DNA from: Oscillospiraceae bacterium
Lineage (GTDB): Bacteria > Bacillota > Clostridia > Oscillospirales > Oscillospiraceae
Reading direction: 5' to 3'
NCBI GenBank assembly: GCA_017521875.1
Contig: JAFXBH010000266.1
Span: 1 to 13,706 of the forward strand
DNA length: 13,706 bases
Shown here: positions 5,862 to 13,706 of the stretch, piece by piece
Numbering within the stretch: position 1 is the first letter of the stretch
Layout: every line of letters starts with the position of its first letter
Notes under the pieces: model-generated
Seen by the model: only the letters and a program-made list of their open reading frames with translations
Database searches by the model: none
What the model was told of the DNA's origin: nothing
Made by a program: the position numbers and the translations under genes

Positions 5862-5891
5862 AAGAGGAAGGTGTACAGCCTTCCTCTTTTT
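5862..5891 (+). terminator. Terminator of the yceD-rpmF operon
   Basis: AAGAGGAAGG (5862-5871) pairs perfectly with CCTTCCTCTT (5879-5888) around a 7-nt loop, followed by a T-run to 5891. Confidence 0.9.
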
Positions 5892-5952
5892 CCATTTATA
5901 GGTAATTGTTTTGCAACAAATGGAAAAAAGTATAGATTTGTTCATAATTTTG

Positions 5953-5961
5953 TGCCATAAT
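5953..5961 (+). promoter_or_regulatory. Possible extended -10 promoter of der-plsY-ABC
   Basis: TG, one base, then CATAAT (5956-5961), with only a weak TAGATT 17 bp upstream. A promoter is expected here because a strong terminator ends the previous operon, but the match is modest. Confidence 0.35.
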
Positions 5962-5986
5962 ACCCTTAAGAGAGGAGTGATTTCCA

Positions 5987-7318
5987 ATGGCAAAACCTCT
6001 GGTTGCGATTGTAGGACGCCCCAATGTGGGTAAGTCTATGTTATTTAATAAACTCACCGGCCACAGAACTTCTATCGTAGAGGATACACCCGGCGTTACC
6101 CGGGACCGGATCTATGGAGACTGTGAATGGTGCGGCAGAAATTTTTCTCTGGTGGATACCGGTGGTATTGAACCGGGTACCGAGAATGATATGCTGAAAT
6201 TTATGCGCCGCCAGGCGGAGATCGGCATTGAACTGGCCGATTGTATCATCATGGTGGTGGATGTTCGTTCCGGTGTGACCGCTGCGGATCAGGATGTAGC
6301 CACAATGCTGCGCAAATCCCAAAAACCTGTCGCCTTGGCAGTGAACAAATGCGACTCTATCGGCTATGTAAATCCCGATGTATTTGAGTTTTACGGCTTG
6401 GGCATCGGCGACCTGTTTGAAGTGTCTGCCGTTCACGGCCACGGTACCGGTGACCTGCTGGACTGGTGCTTGGAGCAATTTCCCGAAGAAGAGGAGCAGG
6501 AAGAAGAATCTGACGTAATCAACGTTGCCATCGTGGGCAAACCCAATGTGGGCAAGAGCAGTCTTCTGAACCGTATTTTAGGGGAAGAGCGGGTAATCGT
6601 ATCCAACATTGCCGGTACCACCCGGGACGCCATCGACTCGGAATTTGAAAACGAAACCGGCAAGTACTGCTTTATTGACACCGCAGGTATGCGGCGCAAG
6701 AGTAAAGTAGACGATATTATTGAAAAATATTCCAATATGCGAACCGTTGCTGCAATAGAGCGGGCGGATGTGTGCCTGATCCTGATTGATGCCAATGACG
6801 GTGTAACGGAGCAGGATACGAAAATTGCCGGCTTGGTTCACGAGGCAGGTAAAGCCGCGATCATCGTGGTAAACAAATGGGATGCGGTGGCGGACAAAGA
6901 GACCAATACTATGCGTGATAAGGAACTGGCAGTTCGGGACGGCTTGAGTTATATGACCTATGCCCCTGTGGTGTTCCTGTCTGCGTTGACCGGTTCCCGG
7001 GTTGACAAACTGTTCCAGGTGATTCAGGATGTGCATAAGCAGAACACCAGCCGGATTACCACCGGCGCACTGAACTCCATTCTGGCGGAGGCCACCTCCC
7101 GGGTGCAACCTCCTTCGGATAAGGGTCGCCGGCTGAAGATCTACTATATGACCCAGGCCGGTACAAAACCGCCTCATTTTGTGATCTTCTGCAACGATGC
7201 GAGATTGTTCCATTTCTCTTATCAGCGGTATCTGGAAAACCAGATCCGGGAAGTCTTTGGCTTGCAAGGAACTCCCGTGCGGATCACTATTCGCCAAAAG
7301 GGCGACAAGGAGGAGTAA
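5987..7318 (+). CDS. der: Ribosome biogenesis GTPase Der (EngA)
   Basis: Der is an essential tandem-GTPase factor for assembly of the 50S subunit. The 443 residues are typical. The first G domain has the P-loop GRPNVGKS (10-17), DTGG and NKCD. A short acidic linker (FPEEEEQEEESD) follows. The second G domain has the P-loop GKPNVGKS (184-191), DTAGMRR and NKWD. The C-terminal part fits the KH-like RNA-binding domain (KIYYMTQAGTKPPHFVIFCN). Two complete G domains in one chain make the call secure. In the first P-loop the residue after GKS is Met (GKSMLF), where Thr is usual in this family; the Lys and Ser that bind phosphate and Mg are intact. The ATG at 5987 follows GAGGAG (5972-5977). The next gene, plsY, starts 3 nt after the stop, so they are cotranscribed. 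Confidence 0.97.
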   Translation: MAKPLVAIVGRPNVGKSMLFNKLTGHRTSIVEDTPGVTRDRIYGDCEWCGRNFSLVDTGGIEPGTENDMLKFMRRQAEIGIELADCIIMVVDVRSGVTAADQDVATMLRKSQKPVALAVNKCDSIGYVNPDVFEFYGLGIGDLFEVSAVHGHGTGDLLDWCLEQFPEEEEQEEESDVINVAIVGKPNVGKSSLLNRILGEERVIVSNIAGTTRDAIDSEFENETGKYCFIDTAGMRRKSKVDDIIEKYSNMRTVAAIERADVCLILIDANDGVTEQDTKIAGLVHEAGKAAIIVVNKWDAVADKETNTMRDKELAVRDGLSYMTYAPVVFLSALTGSRVDKLFQVIQDVHKQNTSRITTGALNSILAEATSRVQPPSDKGRRLKIYYMTQAGTKPPHFVIFCNDARLFHFSYQRYLENQIREVFGLQGTPVRITIRQKGDKEE

Positions 7319-7321
7319 AGT

Positions 7322-7945
7322 ATGTGGCTGAACATACTGCTGACTGTGTTGGTGAGTTATCTTTTGGGTAACCTGAACGGCGCAGTAAGTGTATCCAATT
7401 TGCTGGGTAAAAAGGATGTGCGGGAACAGGGTAGCGGCAATGCAGGCCTGACCAATTTTCTGCGAATCCATGGCCCTTCCAGCGCATTACTGGTAGTGTG
7501 TATTGATGTTATGAAAGCGGTACTTGCCTGCCTGTTGGGAAAGCAACTCCTTGCTCCATTCGGTTATGGACAGGAAGGCCTTTTGCTGGGTGGTATGGCC
7601 GTTAGTCTGGGACACGACTTTCCTGCTTTGCTGGGATTCCGCGGTGGCAAAGGTGTGCTCAGCGGTGTAACTGTGGCGCTGATGGCAGACTGGCAGTGCG
7701 GTCTTGTGGCGCTGGCAGTGTTTGCACTGTGCCTGTGGCTGACCCGGTATGTGTCCCTGAGTTCTATTTTGGGAACAACGGGCTTCCTTGTGACATTTGC
7801 TATACGATATTGGCATACCCCTTTACAGGTGTTTATGGGTGGATTTGTTGCGGTGCTGATCATCTTTATGCACAGAAGCAACATTGGCAGACTTCTGCAT
7901 GGTACTGAGAAAAAAGCCACATTCAGTAAATTCCGCAAGAAGTGA
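7322..7945 (+). CDS. plsY: Acyl-phosphate:glycerol-3-phosphate acyltransferase PlsY
   Basis: PlsY moves the acyl group from acyl-phosphate (made by PlsX) to glycerol-3-phosphate, giving lysophosphatidic acid, the first step of phospholipid synthesis in most Bacillota. The 207 residues are all membrane protein, with about five hydrophobic segments. The three cytoplasmic motifs are visible: GNLNGAVSVSNLLG near the start, GSGNAGLTN (37-45), and LGHDFPALLGFRGGKGV (about 96-112), where the GGKG loop binds phosphate. The family more often has GATN; here it is GLTN. The ribosome binding site AAGGAGG lies within the end of der and the genes are 3 nt apart, so translation is likely coupled. Pairing of der and plsY is common in Clostridia, from general knowledge. 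No terminator separates it from the transporter gene. Confidence 0.94.
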   Translation: MWLNILLTVLVSYLLGNLNGAVSVSNLLGKKDVREQGSGNAGLTNFLRIHGPSSALLVVCIDVMKAVLACLLGKQLLAPFGYGQEGLLLGGMAVSLGHDFPALLGFRGGKGVLSGVTVALMADWQCGLVALAVFALCLWLTRYVSLSSILGTTGFLVTFAIRYWHTPLQVFMGGFVAVLIIFMHRSNIGRLLHGTEKKATFSKFRKK

Positions 7946-8005
7946 GATCGAAAAGGTATAGGCATCATTTGCCGGTTACCCATTTCATGGCGAAAGGAAA
8001 AACCT

Positions 8006-11000
8006 ATGTTACAGTTGAAAAACATTGTTAAAAACTATCCTGCCGGCGACCATACCGTCAGAGCCTTACGGGGCGTCTGTTTACAGTTCCGTCAGAATGA
8101 GTTTGTGTCTATTTTAGGCCCTTCCGGCTGCGGAAAAACCACCATGCTGAATATTATCGGTGGCCTGGATAAGTATACCAGCGGCGATCTGGTGATCTCC
8201 GGCCGTTCGACCCGGGATTTTAAGGACAGAGACTGGGACTCCTACCGCAATCATTCTGTGGGTTTTGTGTTCCAGAGTTATAACCTGATACCCCACCAAA
8301 GCGTTCTGCAGAATGTAGAACTGGCGTTGACCTTGTCCGGTGTATCCAAGCGGGAACGCCGCCAGCGAGCCAAGCAGGCATTGGAGCGGGTCGGTTTGGG
8401 TGACCAACTGCGGAAACGGCCCAGCCAACTCTCCGGCGGACAGATGCAGCGGGTAGCCATTGCTCGTGCGCTGGTGAATAATCCGGAGATCATTCTTGCT
8501 GACGAACCCACCGGCGCGTTGGACACAGAAACCAGTGTGCAGGTTATGGAGATCTTAAAGGAGATCGCTAAGGACCGGCTGGTCATTATGGTTACCCATA
8601 ACCCGGAATTGGCAAATACCTACTCCACCCGCATCATTCGTATGCTGGACGGCGAGATTACCAGCGATTCCGCGCCGCTGAATGAAGAAGAGCGTCGGGA
8701 GATCCGTGAGCAGGAACAGCGGGCGATTTTTGGCAAGGCGCAGCGTGTGCGGAAACCCTCTATGTCCTGGGGTACATCCTTTGGCCTGTCGTTGAAAAAC
8801 TTATTTACCAAAAAAGGCCGTACGATTTTGACTTCCTTTGCCGGATCTATCGGCATTATCGGTATTGCCTTGATTTTTGCGGTTTCCAACGGTGCCTCCA
8901 ATTTTATCAATGACATTCAGGAGGATACCCTTTCCTCTTATCCGATTACCCTGGAAGCCACCACTGTGGATATTTCCACGCTGATACAGACCTTTATGGG
9001 AATTGATTCCGAAGATGAAGATGCCCACGACTTAGACGCCATCTATTCCCAGTCTGTTATGGCGGATATGATCAATTCGCTGAACAATATGGAATCCACG
9101 GAAAACGATTTGAAGGCCTTTAAGGAGTATCTGCAAAAGGAACTGGAAAACCAGGAAAACGGTCTGTCCAATGCCCTTACCGGCATCCAGTATACCTACA
9201 ATATGGACCTGTTGGTGTATACCAAGGACCCCGACGGCAATATCATTTATTCGGATACCGAAGAAATGCTGACAGATGCGCTGCGGGAAAATATGAATAT
9301 GGATATGTCCTCTATGATTACCATGCGGGAGAATATGACCGGTGGTATGAGTAGTTCCATGATGATGCCCGGTATGCAGTCGAACCTGTGGTGCGAAATG
9401 CTGCCTGGCAAGGATGGCAAACCTATCAACCCGGTACTGGAAGATCAGTATGATGTTATCTACGGCAGTTGGCCTAACAGTTACGATGAGATCGTTCTGG
9501 TGGTGGATAAGAACAACGAACTGGACGATATGACTATGTTCGCTATGGGTTTGGAATCCCATGATAAGATCGAGGAAACCTTTGATATCATCCTGAACGG
9601 CGGCGAGATTGATACTACACAGAGAAAATGGTCCTATGAGGAGATCTGCTCTAAGGAATACCGTGTGATCCTCAATGGCGACTGTTTTGTGAAGGATGAG
9701 AATACAGGCCTGTATGTAGACCTGCGGGAAGAGGAGACCGGCCTGCGTTACCTATACGATAACGCTCTGAAACTGAAGATCACCGGCATTATCCGCCCCA
9801 GCGAAAAAGCATCTTCCACAATGCTGTCCGGTTCTATCGCCTATACCAAGGCACTGACGGAGCATATTGTGCAGAAGAATGCAAATTCTGCTGCGATTGC
9901 AGCCCAAAAAGACCAGATAGGCATTGACATCTTTACCGGTCTGCCTTTCAAAGAGAATGAAAATCTGACCGATCAGGACAAGGAAACCGCATTCCGTGCC
10001 TATATTGCTGAGTTGACTCCCGAGGAGCAGGCAAAGGCTTATGTAAAGATCATGGGTATTCCCTCCGAAGAGCAACTAAAGGCTATGGTGGACGGACAAA
10101 TGGCTCAGTTTGACCGGGCAAAAATTGAGGAGACGATGATTGCGGCCCTCAGTCAGCAGGCTGGCATGAATGCCAAGGAAATGGAAGAGTACATCTACGC
10201 CATGTCTGACGAAGATTTGGAAAATCTGTTCCGGCAGATGCTCACCGAGCAGGTAAAGAAACAGTATGCGGCACAAGTCCAGCAGCAGATGGCTGCCATG
10301 ACTACAGAACAGTTGGCCGGCGCTTTGCAGATGGCGCTGCCTACCTATACCACAGAGCAGTGCGCTATTTACTACGGCGAAATTTTGGAATTCTCCGAAA
10401 CTACCTATGAGGAGAATCTGCGCACCTTGAGCGATGTGGATCTGAACGATCCTGCAACGATTAACCTGTTCGCTTCCAGTTTCGAAAATAAGGATATTTT
10501 AGAGGAAGTGATCGCAGATTATAACAAATCTGTGGAAGAACTGAAGCAGATCCGCTACACTGACTATGTGGGCATTATGATGTCCTCCATCACTACCATT
10601 ATTAACGCCATTACCTATGTGCTGATCGCCTTTGTGGCTATCTCTTTGGTGGTGTCCTCTATTATGATCGGTGTCATTACCCTGATCTCTGTGCAGGAGC
10701 GAACCAAGGAGATCGGTATTCTTCGCGCAATCGGCGCATCCAAGCGGAATGTTTCCGGTATGTTCAATGCAGAGACGATGATCATTGGTTTTACCTCCGG
10801 CGTGTTGGGTGTAGGTGTAACCTACGCTCTGTGCGTGGTTGTGAATATCGTTCTGTTTGCTTTGACAGATATCGCGAATTTGAAGGCGATTCTGCCTCCA
10901 GAGATTGCAGTAGTGCTGGTAATTATCAGCGTATTGCTGACGCTGCTTTCCGGCATCATCCCCAGTAGAAGCGCCGCAAAGAAAGACCCTGTGGTTGCGC

Positions 11001-11014
11001 TGCGTACAGAATAA
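8006..11014 (+). CDS. One-chain ABC transporter: MacB-type ATPase fused to FtsX-type permease with a large extracellular domain
   Basis: 1002 residues. The N-terminal ATPase (about 1-235) has Walker [10 protein letters not shown] (38-46), the Q-loop at Q90, signature LSGGQ (142-146), Walker B IILADEP (162-168) and H198. It belongs to the LolD/MacB type. One membrane segment (about 272-298) follows, then an extracellular region of about 560 residues, then three segments (about 862-896, 922-955, 966-990) with the FtsX pattern [19 protein letters not shown] and the ending [17 protein letters not shown]. This is the MacB topology. MacB-type machines usually work by mechanotransmission on lipoproteins, peptides or cell-wall enzymes, not by moving small solutes through the membrane; the substrate here is unknown. 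The ectodomain is far larger than that of E. coli MacB and includes a Met-rich stretch (about 431-458) and a helical Gln/Glu-rich part (about 670-800). AAAGGA (7993-7998) precedes the ATG. It is probably cotranscribed with der-plsY. Confidence 0.9.
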   Translation: MLQLKNIVKNYPAGDHTVRALRGVCLQFRQNEFVSILGPSGCGKTTMLNIIGGLDKYTSGDLVISGRSTRDFKDRDWDSYRNHSVGFVFQSYNLIPHQSVLQNVELALTLSGVSKRERRQRAKQALERVGLGDQLRKRPSQLSGGQMQRVAIARALVNNPEIILADEPTGALDTETSVQVMEILKEIAKDRLVIMVTHNPELANTYSTRIIRMLDGEITSDSAPLNEEERREIREQEQRAIFGKAQRVRKPSMSWGTSFGLSLKNLFTKKGRTILTSFAGSIGIIGIALIFAVSNGASNFINDIQEDTLSSYPITLEATTVDISTLIQTFMGIDSEDEDAHDLDAIYSQSVMADMINSLNNMESTENDLKAFKEYLQKELENQENGLSNALTGIQYTYNMDLLVYTKDPDGNIIYSDTEEMLTDALRENMNMDMSSMITMRENMTGGMSSSMMMPGMQSNLWCEMLPGKDGKPINPVLEDQYDVIYGSWPNSYDEIVLVVDKNNELDDMTMFAMGLESHDKIEETFDIILNGGEIDTTQRKWSYEEICSKEYRVILNGDCFVKDENTGLYVDLREEETGLRYLYDNALKLKITGIIRPSEKASSTMLSGSIAYTKALTEHIVQKNANSAAIAAQKDQIGIDIFTGLPFKENENLTDQDKETAFRAYIAELTPEEQAKAYVKIMGIPSEEQLKAMVDGQMAQFDRAKIEETMIAALSQQAGMNAKEMEEYIYAMSDEDLENLFRQMLTEQVKKQYAAQVQQQMAAMTTEQLAGALQMALPTYTTEQCAIYYGEILEFSETTYEENLRTLSDVDLNDPATINLFASSFENKDILEEVIADYNKSVEELKQIRYTDYVGIMMSSITTIINAITYVLIAFVAISLVVSSIMIGVITLISVQERTKEIGILRAIGASKRNVSGMFNAETMIIGFTSGVLGVGVTYALCVVVNIVLFALTDIANLKAILPPEIAVVLVIISVLLTLLSGIIPSRSAAKKDPVVALRTE

Positions 11015-11018
11015 AATG

Positions 11019-11053
11019 AAAAATCCGGAAGGTATTCCTTCCGGATTTTTTTG
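11019..11053. terminator. Bidirectional terminator between the ABC transporter gene and mnmA
   Basis: A perfect 14-bp stem (11019-11032 with 11037-11050) closes on TATT, with T-runs on both strands. It separates convergent stop codons at 11014 and 11055. Confidence 0.93.
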
Positions 11054-11054
11054 T

Positions 11055-12119
11055 TTAAAATGTTTCAGTGATGGTGCCGCCGCCAATGACCATATCTTTA
11101 TCGTATAATACAATGGTTTGCCCCGGCGTGATTGCCCGCTGAGGTGCGTCGAATACCACCCGGGCATACCCGTTTTCTTCCGGGTAAACCGTAGCAGTTT
11201 GGGGAATGTGCCGAGAACGGGCTTTTGCAGTGACCTGCATAGGCTCTGTCAGGATGGGGAAGGGGAACCAGTTCCAATCCTTAGCAAGCAGGGTAGTGGT
11301 ATACAAAGACTCCTCTGGTCCCACAGTTACGGTGTTACAGGCCATATCCTTGCAGCAAACATACACCGGTGCGCCCATAGCAAGCCCCAAACCTTTCCGC
11401 TGTCCCAGCGTGTAACCCATTGCACCGTTGTGACGACCCACGATATTTCCTTGCAGATCCAGAAAATCTCCCGGTTGAGAAGACTCTCCGGTGTAGCGAC
11501 GGATGAAGGCCATATAATCCCCGTCAGGGATAAAACAAATGTCCTGGCTGTCTCGTTTCTTTGCAGTAAGAAGACCTGCCTGCTCTGCAATTTCCCGTAT
11601 TTCCACTTTGGAAAAACCACCCAGGGGGAACAAGGTGTGGGACAGTTGATGCTGGCTCAGACCGGCCAAGAAATAGGACTGATCTTTATTTTCGTCCACG
11701 GCTTTGCATAATAAATACCGCCCGGTATTTTCGTCCTTCTTAATCTGAGCATAGTGTCCGGTTACAATGTGGTCGCAACCCAGTTCCAGCGCCTTGTCCA
11801 GAAGATAAGAAAACTTGATTTTTTGATTGCAGCGCACGCAGGGATTGGGTGTCAGTCCTGTGGCGTAATCGTCAATAAATGAATCTACCACGGCTTGTTT
11901 GAAAATATCCACACCGTCTAACACGCAAAAATCTATTCCCAACCGATTGGCCACGGCTTGGGCATCTGCGATGTTCTGTTCCGTGTAGTTTTCCCCCAGA
12001 AGAGAGGTGTCACAGAGTTTAGCGGTAGCGCCAATGCAAGTAAATCCTTCAGCCAAAGCGAGGTATGCTGCCACAGAACTGTCCACACCGCCGCTCATGG
12101 CGATCATAGCCTTTTTCAC
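11055..12119 (-). CDS. mnmA: tRNA-specific 2-thiouridylase MnmA
   Basis: MnmA adds sulfur to uridine 34 of tRNA-Lys, -Glu and -Gln (s2U34), using ATP and sulfur relayed from a cysteine desulfurase; this aids accurate decoding. The protein has 354 residues. The PP-loop SGGVDSS is at 9-15. The catalytic Cys is C97 in PNPCVRCNQKIKF and the partner Cys is C195 in DSQDICFI; both are present. GYTLGQRKGLG, a hallmark of the central domain, and a C-terminal beta-barrel (DAPQRAITPGQ) follow. The start is a GTG at 12119: the minus strand reads AAGGAGG, then 8 nt, then GTG. An in-frame TTG at 12125 lies only 2 nt from the same site and is too close. It has its own promoter, is divergent from the lysozyme gene, and shares a terminator with the transporter gene. 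No desulfurase is encoded nearby. Confidence 0.97.
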   Translation of the reverse strand: MKKAMIAMSGGVDSSVAAYLALAEGFTCIGATAKLCDTSLLGENYTEQNIADAQAVANRLGIDFCVLDGVDIFKQAVVDSFIDDYATGLTPNPCVRCNQKIKFSYLLDKALELGCDHIVTGHYAQIKKDENTGRYLLCKAVDENKDQSYFLAGLSQHQLSHTLFPLGGFSKVEIREIAEQAGLLTAKKRDSQDICFIPDGDYMAFIRRYTGESSQPGDFLDLQGNIVGRHNGAMGYTLGQRKGLGLAMGAPVYVCCKDMACNTVTVGPEESLYTTTLLAKDWNWFPFPILTEPMQVTAKARSRHIPQTATVYPEENGYARVVFDAPQRAITPGQTIVLYDKDMVIGGGTITETF

Positions 12120-12149
12120 AGTCAATACCTCCTTTGTAAAGATGGTATA

Positions 12150-12178
12150 ATGATATCACAGGCGGGATATAAATGCAA
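12150..12178 (-). promoter_or_regulatory. Promoter of mnmA
   Basis: On the minus strand TTGCAT (12178-12173) and TATCAT (12155-12150) are 17 bp apart, with TG one base before the -10. Confidence 0.65.
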
Positions 12179-12211
12179 CGGATTGTCTATGAAAATCCTG
12201 TACACAAATTA

Positions 12212-12307
12212 TGTAAACTTTGGTTAAAAACATATTTTGGTAAATAATGGTAAAAACTGTCGTATATTAGGAGAATTGGGAACATTTTGCGGAGCAAAAC
12301 GGTAACA
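12212..12307. promoter_or_regulatory. Possible operator region with repeated GGTAAA-like words and a small palindrome
   Basis: The AT-rich stretch between mnmA and the lysozyme gene holds TGTAAA (12212), TGGTTAAA (12221), TGGTAAA (12238), TGGTAAA (12248) and CGGTAACA (12300), the middle two exactly 10 bp apart. TTTTGC-GGA-GCAAAA at 12285-12299 is a perfect 6-bp inverted repeat about 35 bp before the lysozyme -35. Direct repeats near one helical turn resemble response-regulator sites such as WalR boxes (TGTWAH-N5-TGTWAH), but no pair matches that consensus well. Confidence 0.25.
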
Positions 12308-12333
12308 AATATGTAATAAAACCGAAAAAAGGG

Positions 12334-12362
12334 TTGCAATAACGCGCCTCCTCTGCTATAAT
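12334..12362 (+). promoter_or_regulatory. Promoter of the lysozyme gene
   Basis: TTGCAA (12334-12339) and a perfect TATAAT (12357-12362) are 17 bp apart, with TG one base before the -10, giving a strong extended -10. Confidence 0.85.
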
Positions 12363-12397
12363 AAACGGGCAAAAACGTTGAAAGGAGAAAAAAGTTG

Positions 12398-13706
12398 GTG
12401 AAAAGACGGATTGCAAGTTTTTTGATTGCGTTTGTTATGTTGCTTGGCGGCCTGTCCTTTGGGACCATGGAAGCCCGGGCGGAATCGACCCTGACTGCCA
12501 GCAACGATTGTTTAGCCATTTTGAAGGCTGAAGAAGGCTTCAGCGCCGTTCCTTATTGGGATTTTACCCAGTATACTGTGGGCTACGGTACCCGTTGTCC
12601 TTCTGATATGGTTGATTATTATACACAAAACGGTATTACGGAGGAAGAAGCAGAAGTGCTTCTTCGTAACCACTTGGCCGGTGTGGAGCGGGACATCAAT
12701 GTGCGGATTGTAGATAAATACGGCCTGCAGATGACCCAGAATCAGTTTGACGCTTTGGTACTGTTCTCTTACAACTGCGGCACTTCATGGGTTTACGATA
12801 CTGCCGGCACATTCCATAATGCCATTGCCAAGGGTGCTACCGGCAATGACCTGATTCGCGCGTTTGCCCTGTGGTGCAGCGCCGGCAATCAGATCAGAAG
12901 TTTCCTGCTGCGTCGCAGACTCAGCGAAGCCAATATGTACTTAAACAATGTATATAGCCAGACACCTCCGGATCATTACTGCTATGTACTGTACGATGCT
13001 AACGGCGGTACTACCAGCCCCCGCAGCCAGGGCTATGATTCTGAACTGACAGCAACGCCCTTCCCGGTACCTACTTATACCGGATTTACATTCCAGGGTT
13101 GGTATACAGCGAAGACCGGCGGCACAAAGGTCACTGTGCTGGATGCCTCCACCAAGGGTAAGACTTTGTATGCCCAGTGGAAGGATGGCGAGGGTAACAC
13201 CCCGCCTGACAATGGTGCAACCACCGATAATCCTGTTACCATCACAGTTACCGGAACGGATGTGAATTTGCGTGAAGGCCCCGGCACCAATTATACCCGG
13301 GTTGGTGTTGCCACCAAGGGCCAGAAGTTGGTGATCACCGAGACTGCTACCGGCAGCGGATATACCTGGGGTAAATTTGACGGCGGCTGGATTGCCTTGC
13401 AGTATACCGATTACGATACTGTAATCAATAGCCAAAAACCGGATAATACACCGGAAGTGACCGACCCCACAGAACCCACAGAGACGATACCTCCGGAGAC
13501 GACAGTGCCCCCTGAGACTACTGTGCCTCCTACAACAGAACCTCCTGTAACAGAACCCCCTGTCACAGAGCCTCCTGTAACGCAGCCTGAGAAGCCCAAG
13601 GTTACCGGCACGATTAATGTGCAGGATTGGCTTCGGATTCGTAGCGGTCCCGGTACTTCCTATTCCATCGTAGGATACCTGAAACCCAAGCAGAAGGTAG
13701 AAATTC
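12398..13706 (+). CDS. Secreted modular GH24 lysozyme with InlB-type repeat and SH3 domains (partial at 3' end)
   Basis: The first 436 codons of a gene running off the window. A signal peptide (KRRIASFLIAFVMLLGGLSFG..EARA, cleavage near 28) precedes a GH24 (T4-type) lysozyme domain of about 36-185. The expected triad is E46, D55 and T60 in AEEGF, PYWD and QYTVGYGT. NQFDALVLFSYNCG and RRRLSEANMYL fit the rest of the fold. It should cleave the N-acetylmuramic acid/N-acetylglucosamine bond of peptidoglycan. An InlB/Listeria-Bacteroides repeat follows (about 192-262: YDANGGT..GFTFQGWYT..LYAQWK). Next come a bacterial SH3 domain (about 283-337: VNLREGPGTNYTRVG), a Pro/Thr/Glu-rich linker (about 346-398, repeated TEPPV) and the start of a second SH3 (LRIRSGPGTSYSIVG). 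AAAGGAG (12381-12387) lies 10 nt before this GTG; a TTG at 12395 with 7-nt spacing is an equal choice. It may be a housekeeping or secreted enzyme; no phage genes surround it. Confidence 0.9.
   Translation, partial: MKRRIASFLIAFVMLLGGLSFGTMEARAESTLTASNDCLAILKAEEGFSAVPYWDFTQYTVGYGTRCPSDMVDYYTQNGITEEEAEVLLRNHLAGVERDINVRIVDKYGLQMTQNQFDALVLFSYNCGTSWVYDTAGTFHNAIAKGATGNDLIRAFALWCSAGNQIRSFLLRRRLSEANMYLNNVYSQTPPDHYCYVLYDANGGTTSPRSQGYDSELTATPFPVPTYTGFTFQGWYTAKTGGTKVTVLDASTKGKTLYAQWKDGEGNTPPDNGATTDNPVTITVTGTDVNLREGPGTNYTRVGVATKGQKLVITETATGSGYTWGKFDGGWIALQYTDYDTVINSQKPDNTPEVTDPTEPTETIPPETTVPPETTVPPTTEPPVTEPPVTEPPVTQPEKPKVTGTINVQDWLRIRSGPGTSYSIVGYLKPKQKVEI

Noticed and set aside
6578..7471. Long open frame of 297 codons on the minus strand across der and plsY
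   Set aside because: It is antisense to two certain genes, of low-likelihood composition, with no initiation signals. Shadow frame.
7946..8005. Imperfect hairpin between plsY and the ABC transporter gene
   Set aside because: The stem is interrupted (GGTA..GGCA with TGCC..TACC) and no T-run follows. It is too weak for a terminator or an attenuator, so the genes are treated as one transcript.
13480..13590. Tandem repeats that might suggest a CRISPR or minisatellite
   Set aside because: The repeats are in-frame codons for Pro/Thr/Glu (TEPPV) inside a secreted protein, without equal spacers. They are a protein linker.
1..13706. Search for a new defence, biosynthetic or mobile system across the window
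   Set aside because: Apart from the small tRNA-linked element, every gene fits a known housekeeping or envelope family, and no clustered unknown genes, integrase, transposase or toxin-antitoxin pair could be supported.

Overview
The window reads as chromosomal DNA of a gut-type Clostridia bacterium (Bacillota, probably Oscillospiraceae/Ruminococcaceae). The grounds are near-50% GC, strong AGGAGG-type ribosome binding sites with some GTG starts, sigma-A-like promoters of the TTGACA/TATAAT type, a SAM-I riboswitch before metK, and a secreted GH24 lysozyme with an InlB-type repeat and SH3 domains. The genus assignment is inference. Nearly all of the window is housekeeping.

Layout. (1) 1-1185, minus strand: the start of thyA (cut by the window edge), and upstream of it a rhomboid-fold membrane protein that seems to lack the catalytic serine and carries a Cys/His-rich tail. 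(2) 1283-2624, plus strand: promoter, SAM-I riboswitch with a readable terminator/antiterminator switch, then metK. (3) 2663-3433, minus strand: a YwaF/TMEM164-like membrane protein, convergent with metK and sharing its terminator. (4) 3434-3969: an intergenic block holding tRNA-Arg(ACG) on the minus strand with promoter and terminator. Beyond it lies a structured element of about 110 bp that repeats the 3' end of the tRNA and can fold as a closing stem with three hairpins. (5) 3970-5840, plus strand: mutY, then yceD-rpmF behind a consensus promoter. (6) 5987-11014, plus strand: der, plsY and a large one-chain ABC transporter (ATPase plus MacB/FtsX-type permease). (7) 11055-12119, minus strand: mnmA, convergent with the transporter and sharing its terminator. 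(8) 12398 to the window end, plus strand: a secreted, modular GH24 lysozyme, divergent from mnmA.

How the genes fit together. MetK makes the S-adenosylmethionine that its own leader senses. MutY protects against 8-oxoguanine. YceD/RpmF and Der serve the ribosome (L32 and 50S assembly). MnmA and tRNA-Arg serve decoding. PlsY starts phospholipid synthesis. The transporter and lysozyme act at the envelope. I see no CRISPR array, complete insertion sequence, prophage or defence system. The least explained piece is the tRNA-Arg-associated structured repeat at 3571-3682. Next come the Met-rich stretch in the transporter ectodomain and the apparent pseudo-rhomboid with a metal-binding-like tail.
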